39,619 bases of DNA from Frankia sp. AiPa1. Lineage in GTDB: Bacteria > Actinomycetota > Actinomycetes > Frankiales > Frankiaceae. Position 1 is the stretch's first letter. Each line of letters begins with the position of its first letter. Below are positions 24,185 through 33,129 of this stretch, one piece after another. Made by a program: the position numbers and the translations under genes. The notes under the pieces were generated by a model. The model saw only the letters and a list, made by a program, of their open reading frames with translations. It was not told where the DNA came from and did no database searches. The stretch is taken from assembly GCF_023243075.1 (NCBI RefSeq), contig NZ_JALKFZ020000128.1, positions 1-39,619 on the forward strand, read 5' to 3'.

Positions 24185-25034
24185 ATGCCCGGGGGGCGCC
24201 GAGCCGGACGAGGATTTCCTGCATCTGGTCGATCTCGATCGACTGGTTCAGCACCATGGCCCGAGCCAGGTCGCGGGTGCGGTCCCGCTGGGCGTGCTGG
24301 GCCGCGTACTGGGCCATCGCCAGCCCGCCCCGGTGATGGTTGATCATCAGGTCGAGGAACAGGACGTCCAGGCTGTGGCCCCGCAGCGTGGCAAGCTGCC
24401 GCAGCTGCGCGGGCGTCGCCATCCCGGGCATCCGCGCGGTGTTCTCGGCCGCTGTGCCGCTGGAGGACGCTGTGCCGCTGGAGGACCCTGTGCCGCCGGA
24501 CGACGTGCCAGTCATGTCCATGCCGGGCATGTCGTGCGAGGCCGCGGTGCCGGAGCCGGTCCCGCCCATCCAGCGCATGGGAGCGCCGGTGGCGGTCTGG
24601 GCGCGTCCCCAGCCCGACAGCCAGTCCGACATGACGCCGATCTCCCGCTGCTGCGTGAGCGCGACGTCCTGCGCGATGCTGCGGGTCGTCGCGTCCGAGC
24701 CGCGATCGAACTCGAGCATCGCCATCTGGACGGCCTGTGCGTGATGTTCGGACATGTCCCGCGCGAATCCGACGTCGACCGAGTTCTCCCCCGGCGCACG
24801 GTCGAACAGGTCGCCGATCGCGGCGCCCGCCGCGAGCAGTGCCACGACCAGCACGAGGACGACCGGCGTCCACAACAGCGCCGACCACTTTCGTCGGCGT
24901 CTCGTCTCACCAGGCGAGCTCGGGCCGGGTGCGTCGGCGTCGTGTTCACCCATGGGGCGCTCGTCGACGCCTGCCTCTGAGGTGGCGGCCGAGGCGGGCA
25001 GATCGACCTCGGCGCGCGAGTCTGTGTCGCTCAT
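24183..25034 (-). CDS. DUF305 family membrane-anchored protein
   Basis: 283 residues. A cytoplasmic hydrophilic N-terminus (about 1-48) precedes one membrane segment, LLWTPVVLVLVVALLAAGAA. Outside lie two DUF305 halves with conserved paired His: FARDMSEHHAQAVQMAMLEF near 90 and FLDLMINHHRGGLAMAQY near 230. The spacer between them is Met/Gly/Ser/Thr-rich (HDMPGMDMTGTSS and TASSSGTA repeats). DUF305 proteins are four-helix ferritin-like folds; the His and Met residues suggest metal, often copper, binding, but this is not proven. ATG 25034 is used. The SulP gene follows on the same strand after 147 bp. Confidence 0.9.
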   Translation of the reverse strand: MSDTDSRAEVDLPASAATSEAGVDERPMGEHDADAPGPSSPGETRRRRKWSALLWTPVVLVLVVALLAAGAAIGDLFDRAPGENSVDVGFARDMSEHHAQAVQMAMLEFDRGSDATTRSIAQDVALTQQREIGVMSDWLSGWGRAQTATGAPMRWMGGTGSGTAASHDMPGMDMTGTSSGGTGSSSGTASSSGTAAENTARMPGMATPAQLRQLATLRGHSLDVLFLDLMINHHRGGLAMAQYAAQHAQRDRTRDLARAMVLNQSIEIDQMQEILVRLGAPRA

Positions 25035-25130
25035 CGTTCGTCAAGTCTGACGTAGGTGCGGGCTTTGTGCGCGCCACCCCCGCCCCACGTCTCGGATCCG
25101 CGTCGCGCGGGGCGGCCGCACGGCCGCCGA

Positions 25131-26744
25131 TCAGCCGTACAGATGCGAGTTGAACACGAAGGTGCGCTTGCCGACCTGGACGCGGGTGCCGGGAACCAGG
25201 GGAGCCGGCTGGTGTGGATTGAGCGGTGTCCAGACGGTCGCCTCCGGCGGCGCGATGTAGGTGCCGTTCGCCGACCCCTGATCAGTGATCACAGCGTCCC
25301 AGCCATTGAGCGTGACGATGGCATGGACCCGGGAGATCGCACTCTCCCCGTCCTCGACCGGCAGAGCGCGGGCCGTGCCGGCCCGGACCGAGTCGTCGCG
25401 GTCCGGCTGACGGCCGATGACCAGGTCCATGTCGACGGTGAGGGTCATCCCGTCGTCGAAGACGAGAATGCCCACCGGGGGCCGTGGGCCCCACACCGTG
25501 CGTCCGGCCTGTTGCGCGAGGGACTGCCCGCACTCGGCGCAGTAGGGGGCCTGCGGGTGGTTGAAGTGGCCGTTCGAGCACAGCACGCCCTCGACCTGGG
25601 GCTGGGAGGCGTTCGGCAGCATCGTCGGCGCCTCGTCGTCCTCGATGAGGTCCGAGACGGTGAAGGTCTGCCCGGGTAGCTGGGTCAGCGCATCGTGCTC
25701 GTCGTCGGTGAGGTCGTCGCCGAGGCCCTCGCTGAGTTCGTCGTCGGTTCGCCCGCCGAGAACGCCGGCACCGTGCCCGTGCCCGCCGACTCCGTGCCCG
25801 CCGACTCCGTGCCCGCCGACTCCGTGCCCACCGTGCCCTTGGCCGGCATGGTCCCTGCCGGGATGTCCCGGGCCGCCGCCGGCGTGGCCGTTCGGGCCGG
25901 ACTCGACGCCGATGTGGCCGTGCGCCTCGCCGCCGAAGACATCCCGGCCGGCACGTTCGGCGGCTGGGTCCTCGTCGAGCTCGTCGAGGTCGGCCGCCTG
26001 GGTCGGCTCCGCGGCGGCGCGGCGACGGTGGGCTTCCTCCTCCTCGCTGAGCAGGGGCGTGAGCGCCGGCGGCGTGGTGTGCGCGGGATCCGGGACCCGG
26101 ACGCCGGGACTGGGGATGGGCGCCGCGCCGGTCATCGGCTCGCGCATCGGGTCGAAGGCGGCGAGCATGCGATCCGCGGACGTCTTCGAGATCGGCATCG
26201 CCGGGGCGTCGCTGAGCACCAGGCTCACGCCGAGCCCCGCAACGGTGCCCAGACGAAGGTCCAGCGGGAACCCGAGGTCGCCGACGCCGCCGGCGAAGCC
26301 ACCGGGGCCCACCAGCCCGCTCGGGCCGACGTCGATCCGGCTGCATTCGGTGGGTAGCAGGCGATCAACCCAGGTGGCCGAGTCGACACCGGACAGGGTC
26401 ACGGCGGACGGACCGCTCGCGATCACGTCCATCGCACCGTGAATGAGGGCGGCGACACGTTCGTTGACGGTGGTCAGCAGGCTGAAGTCGGGTACCCGTT
26501 CGGGGTCGGTGTCGGCCAGGACGCCGGCGACCCGGCGCACGAGGCGCCGGCCCATGGTCGCGGCCGACGCGCCCACCTCGGCGGCCACCTCGGCGCACAG
26601 CGCGAGTAGCCGACCGGTGATCTCCGCGGTCTCGGGCTGGCCGACCCGGGCGACGACCAGCGCGCCGGGCAGGCGTACGACCACCCCGGTCCGGTCGGTG
26701 CGCCCGGACTCGACGACCACCCGGAAATGGTCCAGACCCGCCAT
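25131..26744 (-). CDS. FHA-domain protein with zinc ribbon and Gly-His repeats
   Basis: 537 residues from ATG 26744 (GAGGGGCGAG before it). The N-terminal 200 residues (FRVVVESGRTDRTGVVVRLP, then VNERVAALIHGAMDV) show no family I can name. A charged/disordered central part contains three exact copies of GHGVG-type repeats within GGHGVGGHGVGGHGVGGHGH. Then a rubredoxin-like zinc ribbon, CSNGHFNHPQAPYCAECG, with the Cys pair and the CAEC pair, and a C-terminal FHA domain: DLVIGRQPDRDD, SRVHAIV and DQGSANGTY, the phosphothreonine-binding signature. FHA domains bind phosphothreonine on partners of Ser/Thr kinases. The His repeats could bind nickel or zinc. No membrane segment is seen. Confidence 0.82.
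   Translation of the reverse strand: MAGLDHFRVVVESGRTDRTGVVVRLPGALVVARVGQPETAEITGRLLALCAEVAAEVGASAATMGRRLVRRVAGVLADTDPERVPDFSLLTTVNERVAALIHGAMDVIASGPSAVTLSGVDSATWVDRLLPTECSRIDVGPSGLVGPGGFAGGVGDLGFPLDLRLGTVAGLGVSLVLSDAPAMPISKTSADRMLAAFDPMREPMTGAAPIPSPGVRVPDPAHTTPPALTPLLSEEEEAHRRRAAAEPTQAADLDELDEDPAAERAGRDVFGGEAHGHIGVESGPNGHAGGGPGHPGRDHAGQGHGGHGVGGHGVGGHGVGGHGHGAGVLGGRTDDELSEGLGDDLTDDEHDALTQLPGQTFTVSDLIEDDEAPTMLPNASQPQVEGVLCSNGHFNHPQAPYCAECGQSLAQQAGRTVWGPRPPVGILVFDDGMTLTVDMDLVIGRQPDRDDSVRAGTARALPVEDGESAISRVHAIVTLNGWDAVITDQGSANGTYIAPPEATVWTPLNPHQPAPLVPGTRVQVGKRTFVFNSHLYG
25781..25825. repeat. Three exact 15-bp tandem repeats encoding Gly-His units
   Basis: GCCCGCCGACTCCGT occurs three times in tandem (25781-25795, 25796-25810, 25811-25825), with degenerate copies around. 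Each unit encodes five residues (GHGVG class) of the FHA protein, so copy number can vary without changing the frame. Confidence 0.92.
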
Positions 26745-27005
26745 GACTCGCCCCTCGTCCCCACGTTCCACGCCACGCGGCGATCATCGCCACCGGCCAG
26801 CCGACCTGCCCCGGCGCCGATTGCGGTCACCAGCCGGCCATCGCCTATCCTCGCCGCACTCGGGCCGACGAGGCCTGCGGATGTGCCGATGTGGTCCTGT
26901 CGTGCTGGCGACCGATCCGGCTCCGGTCGGGTCAGACTTCTATCCTGCCGTGCCGCATGACCGGGCGGTACGGGGATGGCCGGACCAGTCCGTGCGCGTT
27001 CGTGC

Positions 27006-28790
27006 TCAGGCCAGTGCCCGGTCGAGGTTGATCGCGGCGCTGATCAGCGCGAGATGGGTGAAAGCCTGCGGGAAGTTGCCGAGGGCCTCCCCGGACGGGC
27101 CGATCTCCTCGGCGTACAGGCCGACGTGGTTGGCGTAGGTGAGCATTTTCTCAAAGACCAGCCGGGCGTCGTCGACCCGGCCGGCGCGGGTCAGCGCCTC
27201 CACGTACCAGAACGAGCACAGGTTGAACGTGCCCTCGTCGCCGGTCAGGCCGTCGCTGCCATCGGCGGCGTAGCGGCGGACCAGACTGTCGCTGACCAGG
27301 TCCTCGCCGAAGCGGTCCAGCGTCGAGAGGAACCTCGGATCGGTCGGGCCGGAGAACTTCACCAGCGGCATGCACAGCAGCGACGCATCGAGGCGCGGCG
27401 AGCCGGGGAACTCCATGTAGGCGCCGCGGGTCGGATTCCACGCCTCGTTCTGCACGAACCGGTACGCCTGCCCGGCGAGGTCCTTCCAGTCGTTCGTCGG
27501 GCCGGGCAGCCCGCGCTGACGGGAGATCCGGCAGGCCCGCTCGAAGGCCACCCAGGTCATCAGCGCCGAGTAGGTGAACCGCTGCCGTCCACCGCGGGTC
27601 TCCCAGATGCCCTCGTCGGGGGAATCCCAGTGTTTGGCGAGCCAGTCGAGCTGGCGGCCGAGCGCCTCCCACAGCCCGAACGAGATCGGGACCCGCTTGT
27701 TGTACAGGTACACCGAGTCCATCAGCTCGCCGTAGATGTCGAGCTGGAGCTGTTCGGCGGCGGCGTTGCCGATCCGCACCGGCTTCGAGCCGCGGTAGCC
27801 GGAAAGATGATCGAGGACGATCTCGTCCAGGTGGGCATTGCCGTCCACGCTGTACAGGACGTACAGCCCGGACTCCTTCGGCGCCTCGTGGCAGCGCTGC
27901 TCCAGCCAGTCCATGAACGCCGCCGACTCGTCGGTGAAGCCGAGCGCCATCAGGGCGTACGTGGTGAACGCGGCGTCACGGATCCAGGTGTAGCGGTAGT
28001 CCCAGTTGCGCACCCCGCCGAGCTCCTCGGGCAGCGAGGTGGTCGGCGCGGCCACGAGCGCCCCGGTCGGCCGGTAGACGAGCAGCTTGAGGACCAGCGC
28101 GCTGCGCAGCACCATCTCCCGCCAGCGGCCGTGGTAGCGACCGCGGCGGATCCACGACTGCCAGTACTTCAGCGTCCGGTTGAACAGCGCGTCCGCCTCG
28201 CCGGCGACCAGCGGCCGGATGGCGGCGTTCCACTCCAGGACGATGTCCGCCGTCTCGCCCATGGCCAGGTCGAACTCGGTGTGCACGGCCGTTCCATCGA
28301 CGCGCAGCGGCAGCGACGTGCGCAGCACCAGCGTCCCCTTGGACGACTCGAACACCGCCCCCGAACCTGGCACCAGGGTGACCGTGTGCGCCGCCCGGCC
28401 GTAGTCGAACCGGGGGTCGCAACGCAGCCGGAACGATGCCGTTCCCCGCACGGCGCGGGCCTGCCGGACGATGACGTGCGGCGTCTCGGTGACATCGCTG
28501 TCCATCGGCACCATGAAGTCGACGACCTCGCCCACCGCGCGGGGCGCGAGGAACCGGGTCATCAGCACGTTCGAGTCAGGCAGGTACAGCTGCTTGGCCC
28601 GTGACTGCGGACAGTGGATGCGGAACGACCCACCGCGGTCGGCGTCGAGCAGGCTCGCGAAGACCGACGGCGCATCGAAGCGCTGCGGGCAGTACCAGTC
28701 GATCGTGCCGTCCGTGGCGACCAGCGCCACGGTACGCAGGTCGCCGATGACCGCGTGCTCCTCGATGGGCGGGTAGTCGGTGTGGGGCAT
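27006..28790 (-). CDS. Glycoside hydrolase family 15 protein (trehalase/glucoamylase type)
   Basis: 594 residues, the length of actinobacterial GH15 trehalases. The N-terminal beta-sandwich domain has [20 protein letters not shown], then [20 protein letters not shown], both highly conserved. The alpha/alpha-barrel follows: [20 protein letters not shown] near 255-275, then [10 protein letters not shown] near 400, containing one catalytic Glu candidate, and [20 protein letters not shown] near 565, containing the other. It would hydrolyse trehalose or alpha-glucans in the cytosol; no signal peptide is seen. ATG 28790 is preceded by GGAG. The gene is alone, with an FHA gene 261 bp downstream on the same strand. 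Which substrate it prefers cannot be read. Confidence 0.93.
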   Translation of the reverse strand: MPHTDYPPIEEHAVIGDLRTVALVATDGTIDWYCPQRFDAPSVFASLLDADRGGSFRIHCPQSRAKQLYLPDSNVLMTRFLAPRAVGEVVDFMVPMDSDVTETPHVIVRQARAVRGTASFRLRCDPRFDYGRAAHTVTLVPGSGAVFESSKGTLVLRTSLPLRVDGTAVHTEFDLAMGETADIVLEWNAAIRPLVAGEADALFNRTLKYWQSWIRRGRYHGRWREMVLRSALVLKLLVYRPTGALVAAPTTSLPEELGGVRNWDYRYTWIRDAAFTTYALMALGFTDESAAFMDWLEQRCHEAPKESGLYVLYSVDGNAHLDEIVLDHLSGYRGSKPVRIGNAAAEQLQLDIYGELMDSVYLYNKRVPISFGLWEALGRQLDWLAKHWDSPDEGIWETRGGRQRFTYSALMTWVAFERACRISRQRGLPGPTNDWKDLAGQAYRFVQNEAWNPTRGAYMEFPGSPRLDASLLCMPLVKFSGPTDPRFLSTLDRFGEDLVSDSLVRRYAADGSDGLTGDEGTFNLCSFWYVEALTRAGRVDDARLVFEKMLTYANHVGLYAEEIGPSGEALGNFPQAFTHLALISAAINLDRALA

Positions 28791-28830
28791 TCAAGGGCTC
28801 CGCGAGGCGTGAGGGGGCAAACAGGCGAGA

Positions 28831-28866
28831 GGCAGAGCAGGTAGGGCAGGCAGAGCAGGTAGGGCA
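28831..28866. repeat. Two exact 18-bp tandem repeats between divergent genes
   Basis: GGCAGAGCAGGTAGGGCA occurs at 28831-28848 and at 28849-28866, followed by a decayed copy. It lies 41-76 bp upstream of the GH15 gene, thus in its promoter or leader region. The whole 28791-29181 divergent region contains no gene I can support; TACGAT at 29170-29175 is a probable -10 of the gene at 29182. Confidence 0.9.
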
Positions 28867-29181
28867 GGCAGGGCAGGGCGGACGCCGAAGGCGGCGTCAG
28901 GGCGGTTTGCGGGACGACCACGCGACGGTAACTCGCGCACAGCACCGTCGCCCATGCCTGGCGGTAAACCGTACGACCGGGCCAAACCGCGATGTGAACC
29001 CACGGTTACGACAGTCGGGTGGACGTCGGTTCATGGCCCGTCGGCAGTGGTCACCGGCCCGCGTGACGCTGTGATGCCAGACACGCCCGCAGGTGGCTGC
29101 CGGCATTGCCGGGATCACCCTTCCCACTCCCGTGGGGGTCTGGCCGCGCGGCCCCTCAGGTGGGGCACCTACGATCACGCC

Positions 29182-29748
29182 ATGGGTGCCCACCTCCAGA
29201 CCGCCGAGGACGGTCTCGCCGCGTTGGTGATGTTCGCCCGAGGGGATCGGGTCTTCCCGATCGACGATCTCGGTGGCGGCGTCTGGTCACGGCGTGGCAC
29301 CGTGCTCGCGGTCCATCCCGCCGGCCGGCGGGCGCCTACTGACCAGACCGGTCCGGTGCGGGTCGAGGCGTTCGCCGCCGCGGCGTTGCCGATCAGCGCG
29401 CGGGCGACCGTGCTGTGGGACGACGGCAGTGCCGAGGTGCTCGACGAGGCCCAGCTCTGCCTCGTCTACGACCAGGAGGCTCCCGTCGGCGTCCGGGTCG
29501 TCACCTTGCCGATGGCCGAGCCGGTGGACGTCGTCCAGCACGGTGGGCATGTCGTGCTCATCCTGCGCGACGGCCTGCTGGCCCCCGCGGTCGTCGACTC
29601 GCTGCGGGACAAGCTCCGCCGGGTCCGCGCCGCCCTGACCCCCGGGCGGCCGGACGAGTCCAGCGCCGCCGAGCGCCGTCGCCGCGACCTTGACCTGCTC
29701 AATGCCCTGATCGCCCAACTCACCGGCGGCTCCGCGAACCGCGGCTGA
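29182..29748 (+). CDS. Conserved-looking hypothetical protein
   Basis: 188 residues, not recognised. ATG 29182 is chosen because the upstream frame (from 28954) looks like non-coding and because TACGAT lies 6 nt before it, giving a leaderless transcript. The first part, FARGDRVFPIDDLGGGVWSR, then FAAAALPISARATVLWDDGS and EVLDEAQLCLVYD, looks like small beta-barrel (Tudor/KOW-like) repeats. The C-terminal part has a charged helical segment, RLRRVRAAL-like, and ends LLNALIAQLTGG. No membrane segment or signal. It converges with a 65-residue conserved gene, separated by a strong terminator hairpin. Confidence 0.7.
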   Translation: MGAHLQTAEDGLAALVMFARGDRVFPIDDLGGGVWSRRGTVLAVHPAGRRAPTDQTGPVRVEAFAAAALPISARATVLWDDGSAEVLDEAQLCLVYDQEAPVGVRVVTLPMAEPVDVVQHGGHVVLILRDGLLAPAVVDSLRDKLRRVRAALTPGRPDESSAAERRRRDLDLLNALIAQLTGGSANRG

Positions 29749-29774
29749 TCCGATCCCGCCCGGCAGCGTTCACC

Positions 29775-29825
29775 CTCGCGCCCGACGGCCACACGCCCGA
29801 CGGCGAAGCGGCCGCCGGGCGCGAG
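29775..29825. terminator. Strong hairpin between convergent hypothetical genes
   Basis: CTCGCGCCCGACGGCC (29775-29790) and GGCCGCCGGGCGCGAG (29810-29825) pair over 16 positions with one mismatch; on the minus strand that mismatch becomes a G-U pair, so the stem is complete for the transcript of the 65-residue gene. The loop region carries a further CGCCCGACGGCG. Confidence 0.7.
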
Positions 29826-29833
29826 GGACGGCA

Positions 29834-29875
29834 GTGCGAGAGACAGTGGTGCGAGAGAGACAGTGGTGCGAGAAA
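29834..29875. repeat. Imperfect tandem repeat (GTGCGAGAGACAGTG class, three copies)
   Basis: GTGCGAGA starts at 29834, 29849 and 29866; the first two are followed by (GA)n CAGTG with a 2-bp difference in length. The repeat sits between the terminator and the stop codon at 29882, as the 3' untranslated region of the 65-residue gene. Confidence 0.75.
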
Positions 29876-29881
29876 CCCTGC

Positions 29882-30079
29882 TCAGGAGGTGGAGTACGGC
29901 CCGGGGCGCACGCCGGGGCCGTAGGCGTTGCCGTTCATGCCGGCCCGCGGCTGCTCGGTCATCGCCTGGCTGACCTTCGACGCGATCGCCTCGGTGAGCC
30001 GGATCGCCTGGGTCAGCGACAGGTTCAGGACGATCTCGCTGTCGTCGGTCATCGCAAAGCGTACCGACACATCCGCCAT
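29882..30079 (-). CDS. Small conserved hypothetical protein (65 aa)
   Basis: ATG 30079 has GGGAGGAAAA just before it, an unusually good ribosome-binding site for this window, which supports this short gene. The longer frame up to 30355 is not needed. The protein reads ADVSVRFAMTDDSEIVLNLS, then a helix (LTQAIRLTEAIASKVSQAMT), and a Gly/Pro-rich tail ending YGPGVRPGPYSTS. It is acidic in the first half, without membrane segment. No function known; a small soluble alpha/beta protein. Confidence 0.75.
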   Translation of the reverse strand: MADVSVRFAMTDDSEIVLNLSLTQAIRLTEAIASKVSQAMTEQPRAGMNGNAYGPGVRPGPYSTS

Positions 30080-30436
30080 GGTTTTTCCTCCCGGTGTGGT
30101 CCCTCCCGGCATCCGGCTCCGGTGATCGGAGGTCGCAGGGAGCTCCGTACGCGGACACGGTCCGTCGCACGGCCTTGGTCGTGGTGACCGACTCACCATC
30201 CCCGATGGCGCCCACGGGGTGCGCGACACCCCCCCTGTCCGGGGCGGCACCCGCCGCCGAAGGGCCACCACGCACTGGCCCTCTGTAGCAGAGATGTGAC
30301 CACATGATCGCATAGAACGAGCCGTCCGGCCCCCACGGTGACGGATTGGTGTCAATTGGTGGCGCGAAGTGTTAAGCGGGCGAGGTGTCCGAATTCTGTG
30401 AGACAGCGCACACTGGTGGGAGTGCGCCGGTCCGGA
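30080..30436. other. Intergenic region upstream of the 65-residue gene and downstream of pmt
   Basis: No gene supported. It contains ATGTG AC CACAT (30294-30305), a 5-bp inverted repeat with a 2-bp centre, about 215 bp upstream of the 65-residue gene, and an AT-richer part at 30330-30375 than its surroundings. A regulator site for the small gene is possible but unproven. Confidence 0.4.
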
Positions 30437-32083
30437 TCAGATCCACCCGGGGAACCACATCCGCGCCCGCCAGGAGGAGTACGGGATCACCTGGGCCGCC
30501 AGGATCGGATAGAAGTACGCGAACAGCAACACCACGGTGATCGTGTACAGGCCGACGGAGAGCGCGCCGACGAGCCGCCGGGTGTCCGAGGCCTCCCGGT
30601 GGCCGAGCGCGAGACCGGCGAGACCGGTGATGCCCAGGATCATGAAGGGCAGGCACGGCAGGGCGTAGAAGAAGAACATCGTGCGGGCCGGGAAGAGCAG
30701 CCAGGGCAGGAAAGCCGATCCGAACCCGACGAGCACCAGCGCGGCGCGCCAGTCCCGCCGGACCACCCACCAGGCGAACACGCCGATGAGGCTCGCGGTA
30801 CCGACCCACCACACCGCCGGGTTGCCGAGCGCCAGCACCTCACGGGAACAGCCGGACGGATCGTGGCAGCCGGACGTCCCATAGGCGGGGGAGGAGTAGT
30901 AGTACGCGACCGGCCGGGCCATGACCAGCCAGCTCATCGGGTGCGACGCGAAGGCGTGCCCCTGGTGCAGGCCCTCGTGGAACTTCAGGACCTCCATCTG
31001 GTACGTCCACCAGCCGTGCCAGGTCGCGACGAAGCCGTGGCCGTACCTGGTCCGGTCCCACCCGCCGTCGGTGACGAACCAGCCGGTCCAGGTGGCGAGG
31101 AAGACGATGACCGGGACGACGATGAAGGCGACGAGCCAGCCGGGCAGGTCGCGCCGCAGCGCCCCGAGCACCGGCCGGCGGGCGCCACCGGTGCGCCGGG
31201 CGCCGATGTCCCAGGCGAGGGCCAGCGCCGACAGCCCGATGATCGAGTAGGCCGCGCTCCACTTGACGCCCATCGACAGGCCCAGCGCCACCCCGCAGGC
31301 CAGCCGCCACGGCCGGATCCCCAGCCGGGGACCGTAGAGCTCGGCCAGCCACTGCCCGCGGTGCTCGGATGTCGCTGGTGGAGACTCCGCCCGCGGACCG
31401 GAACCGGGGGTGACGCGGTCGGCGAGCCCGGCCCGCCCATGATCTCGGTCGAGCAGCAGACAGGCGACCGCCACGACGATCCCCGTCATGAGGAAGATGT
31501 CGAGGATGCCGATGCGGCTCTGGACGAACTCCAGGCCATCCATGGCCAGCAGAAGGCCGGCGAAGCACCCGAGCAGGGTGGACCGGAACATCCGGCGGGC
31601 CGCGCGGGCGAGCACCAGCACCGCCAGGGTGCCGAACAACGCCGAAGCGAAGCGCCAGCCGAGCTCCGGATCGCCGTGCGGCACCCCGTTGCAGCTCGTG
31701 TAGCCGAACAGCCCCTCGGACGCCGCCATCAGCCACTTCCCGAACGGCGGATGGACGACGTACGCCGGGCCGGTGCACGTCGTCGAGTCGATCTCGTAGC
31801 CGGCCTTGAGCAGGCCGAGGGCGTCCTTGGTGTAGTAGACCTCGTCGAAGTACACCCCGCGGGGCCCCGTGAGGTGCCAGAACCGCAGGACTCCGGCGAG
31901 CACCGCCACCGACAGGCAGGCAATCCACCCCGAGAGCGGGTTACCCGGCATCGGCGGGCACAGCCGGTCGCGCAGGCTGGATCCTGGCTCTCGCACAGCG
32001 CCAGAATCGCCCACGGCGGACGAGGACGTGCGCTCCACGCGTCCGCTCACACTCCGGGGCACGGGGGCCGTAGTCGCCGTCAC
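30437..32083 (-). CDS. pmt: Protein O-mannosyltransferase (PMT, GT39 family)
   Basis: 548 residues from GTG 32083, about the size of M. tuberculosis Rv1002c. It moves mannose from polyprenyl phosphate onto secreted proteins and lies in the cytoplasmic membrane. After about 55 hydrophilic residues, membrane segments begin at SGWIACLSVAVLAGVLRFWH. The first outside loop has PRGVYFDEVYYTKDALGLLK with the Asp-Glu pair essential in PMTs, then YVVHPPFGKWLMA. Further loops include SRIGILDIFLMTG, VKWSAAYSIIGL and FHEGLHQGHAFASHPMSWL. A hydrophilic loop near 245-275 is longer than usual. It is divergent to rsmI over 40 bp, an order conserved in actinobacteria. TACCCT 5 nt before GTG suggests a leaderless mRNA. 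Confidence 0.93.
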   Translation of the reverse strand: MTATTAPVPRSVSGRVERTSSSAVGDSGAVREPGSSLRDRLCPPMPGNPLSGWIACLSVAVLAGVLRFWHLTGPRGVYFDEVYYTKDALGLLKAGYEIDSTTCTGPAYVVHPPFGKWLMAASEGLFGYTSCNGVPHGDPELGWRFASALFGTLAVLVLARAARRMFRSTLLGCFAGLLLAMDGLEFVQSRIGILDIFLMTGIVVAVACLLLDRDHGRAGLADRVTPGSGPRAESPPATSEHRGQWLAELYGPRLGIRPWRLACGVALGLSMGVKWSAAYSIIGLSALALAWDIGARRTGGARRPVLGALRRDLPGWLVAFIVVPVIVFLATWTGWFVTDGGWDRTRYGHGFVATWHGWWTYQMEVLKFHEGLHQGHAFASHPMSWLVMARPVAYYYSSPAYGTSGCHDPSGCSREVLALGNPAVWWVGTASLIGVFAWWVVRRDWRAALVLVGFGSAFLPWLLFPARTMFFFYALPCLPFMILGITGLAGLALGHREASDTRRLVGALSVGLYTITVVLLFAYFYPILAAQVIPYSSWRARMWFPGWI

Positions 32084-32123
32084 ACCGCTCAGGGTAGGTC
32101 CTGTTGCCTGCGACACTGGTCGG
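32084..32123. promoter_or_regulatory. 40-bp divergent promoter between pmt and rsmI
   Basis: Only 40 bp separate the two start codons. On the minus strand TACCCT stands 5 nt before the pmt GTG; on the plus strand GACACT stands 6 nt before the rsmI GTG. Both are leaderless spacings, so the -35 regions must overlap and the two promoters probably compete. Confidence 0.55.
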
Positions 32124-33086
32124 GTGTCCGGGACCCTGGTGCTGTGCGGTGCGCCCATCGGTGACGTGCGCGATGCGAGCCCACGTCTGAGTGAGATTCT
32201 CGCCACAGCGGATGTGGTCGCGGCGGAGGACACGCGCCGGGTGCTGCGCCTGGCGGCTGGGCTGGGCGTCACCATCTCGGGTCGGATCGTGTCCTGTTAT
32301 GACGCGGTGGAGGGCGCCCGAGCGGCCCAGATCACCGAACATCTACGCCACGGCGCCACGGTCGCGCTGGTGACCGATGCCGGAATGCCGGCCGTCTCCG
32401 ATCCGGGCTTCCGGGTGGTCGCCGCCGCGGTCGCCGCGGGGATGACCGTCACCGTCGTGCCGGGACCGTCCGCGGTGACCGCCGCGCTCGCAGTCAGCGG
32501 CCTGCCGTCCGACCGCTGGACCTTCGAGGGTTTCCTGCCGCGCCGCGGCGCGGACCGGCGCGCCCGGCTGCGGGAGTTGCGTGACGAACTCCGCACCATG
32601 GTGTTCCTGGACAGTCCGCACCGGCTTGAGGCGGGCCTGCGTGACCTGGTCGCCGCGTTCGGCCCCGACCGGGCGGCGGTCCTGTGCCGGGAGCTGACGA
32701 AGACGCACCAGGAGATCGTCCGTGGGGACCTGGCCGCCCTGCTGAGCTGGGCCACCGACGGCCGGGTCATCCGCGGCGAGTTCACCCTGGTCCTTGCCGG
32801 CGCCGTCCGCCGTCCGCCGCCCACGGTCATCACCACGCCCGGCGGAGCCGACGTCGGGGTGGAAGGCGTCGGGGTGGAGAGCGTCGGAGTGGAGGGCGTC
32901 GAGGGCACAGCCGGGACGGTCCGGGCCGAGGAACTGGCCGCGGACGTCGAGCGGCGGGCCGCGGCGGGGATGTCCCGCAAGGAGGCCCGCCGTGCGGTCG
33001 CGGCCCGGTACGGGCTGTCTCGCAACGACGTCTACGCCGCCGAGCTCGCCGCCCGCCCGGGGCGTTCCGGTCGGCCACAGCCCTGA
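32124..33086 (+). CDS. rsmI: 16S rRNA (cytidine1402-2'-O)-methyltransferase RsmI
   Basis: 320 residues from GTG 32124. It methylates the ribose of C1402 in the decoding centre using S-adenosylmethionine. Motifs in order: LVLCGAPIGDVRDASPRLSE (1-25), DVVAAEDTRRVLRLA, VTDAGMPAVSDPGFRVV, VVPGPSAVTAALAVSGLPSD, WTFEGFLPRRGADRRAR, MVFLDSPHRLEAGLRD (Glu of the usual ESPHR is Asp) and LCRELTKTHQEIVRG. The C-terminal region after 230 has an inserted run of GVEGVGVESVGVEG-type repeats, coded by 15-bp DNA units at 32853-32906, before the conserved RKEARRAVAARYGLSRNDVY end. Order with pmt and tatD-ksgA is as in mycobacteria, although metG and rpf are absent here. Confidence 0.95.
   Translation: MSGTLVLCGAPIGDVRDASPRLSEILATADVVAAEDTRRVLRLAAGLGVTISGRIVSCYDAVEGARAAQITEHLRHGATVALVTDAGMPAVSDPGFRVVAAAVAAGMTVTVVPGPSAVTAALAVSGLPSDRWTFEGFLPRRGADRRARLRELRDELRTMVFLDSPHRLEAGLRDLVAAFGPDRAAVLCRELTKTHQEIVRGDLAALLSWATDGRVIRGEFTLVLAGAVRRPPPTVITTPGGADVGVEGVGVESVGVEGVEGTAGTVRAEELAADVERRAAAGMSRKEARRAVAARYGLSRNDVYAAELAARPGRSGRPQP
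32853..32906. repeat. 15-bp tandem repeats inside rsmI
   Basis: GTCGGGGTGGAAGGC (32853-32867), GTCGGGGTGGAGAGC (32868-32882) and GTCGGAGTGGAGGGC (32883-32897) are followed by a shorter copy. They encode VGVEG/VGVES repeats in the linker before the C-terminal domain, and do not change the frame. Confidence 0.85.
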
Positions 33087-33129
33087 GCGTGTCCCCAGCG
33101 CCCGGGGTCGTCCGGCGCGGGCCCGCGGC

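Noticed and set aside
26976..28604. 542-codon plus-strand open frame opposite the GH15 gene
   Set aside because: Antisense shadow without recognisable domain.
30338..32164. 608-codon plus-strand open frame opposite pmt
   Set aside because: Antisense shadow; the PMT motifs are clear on the minus strand.
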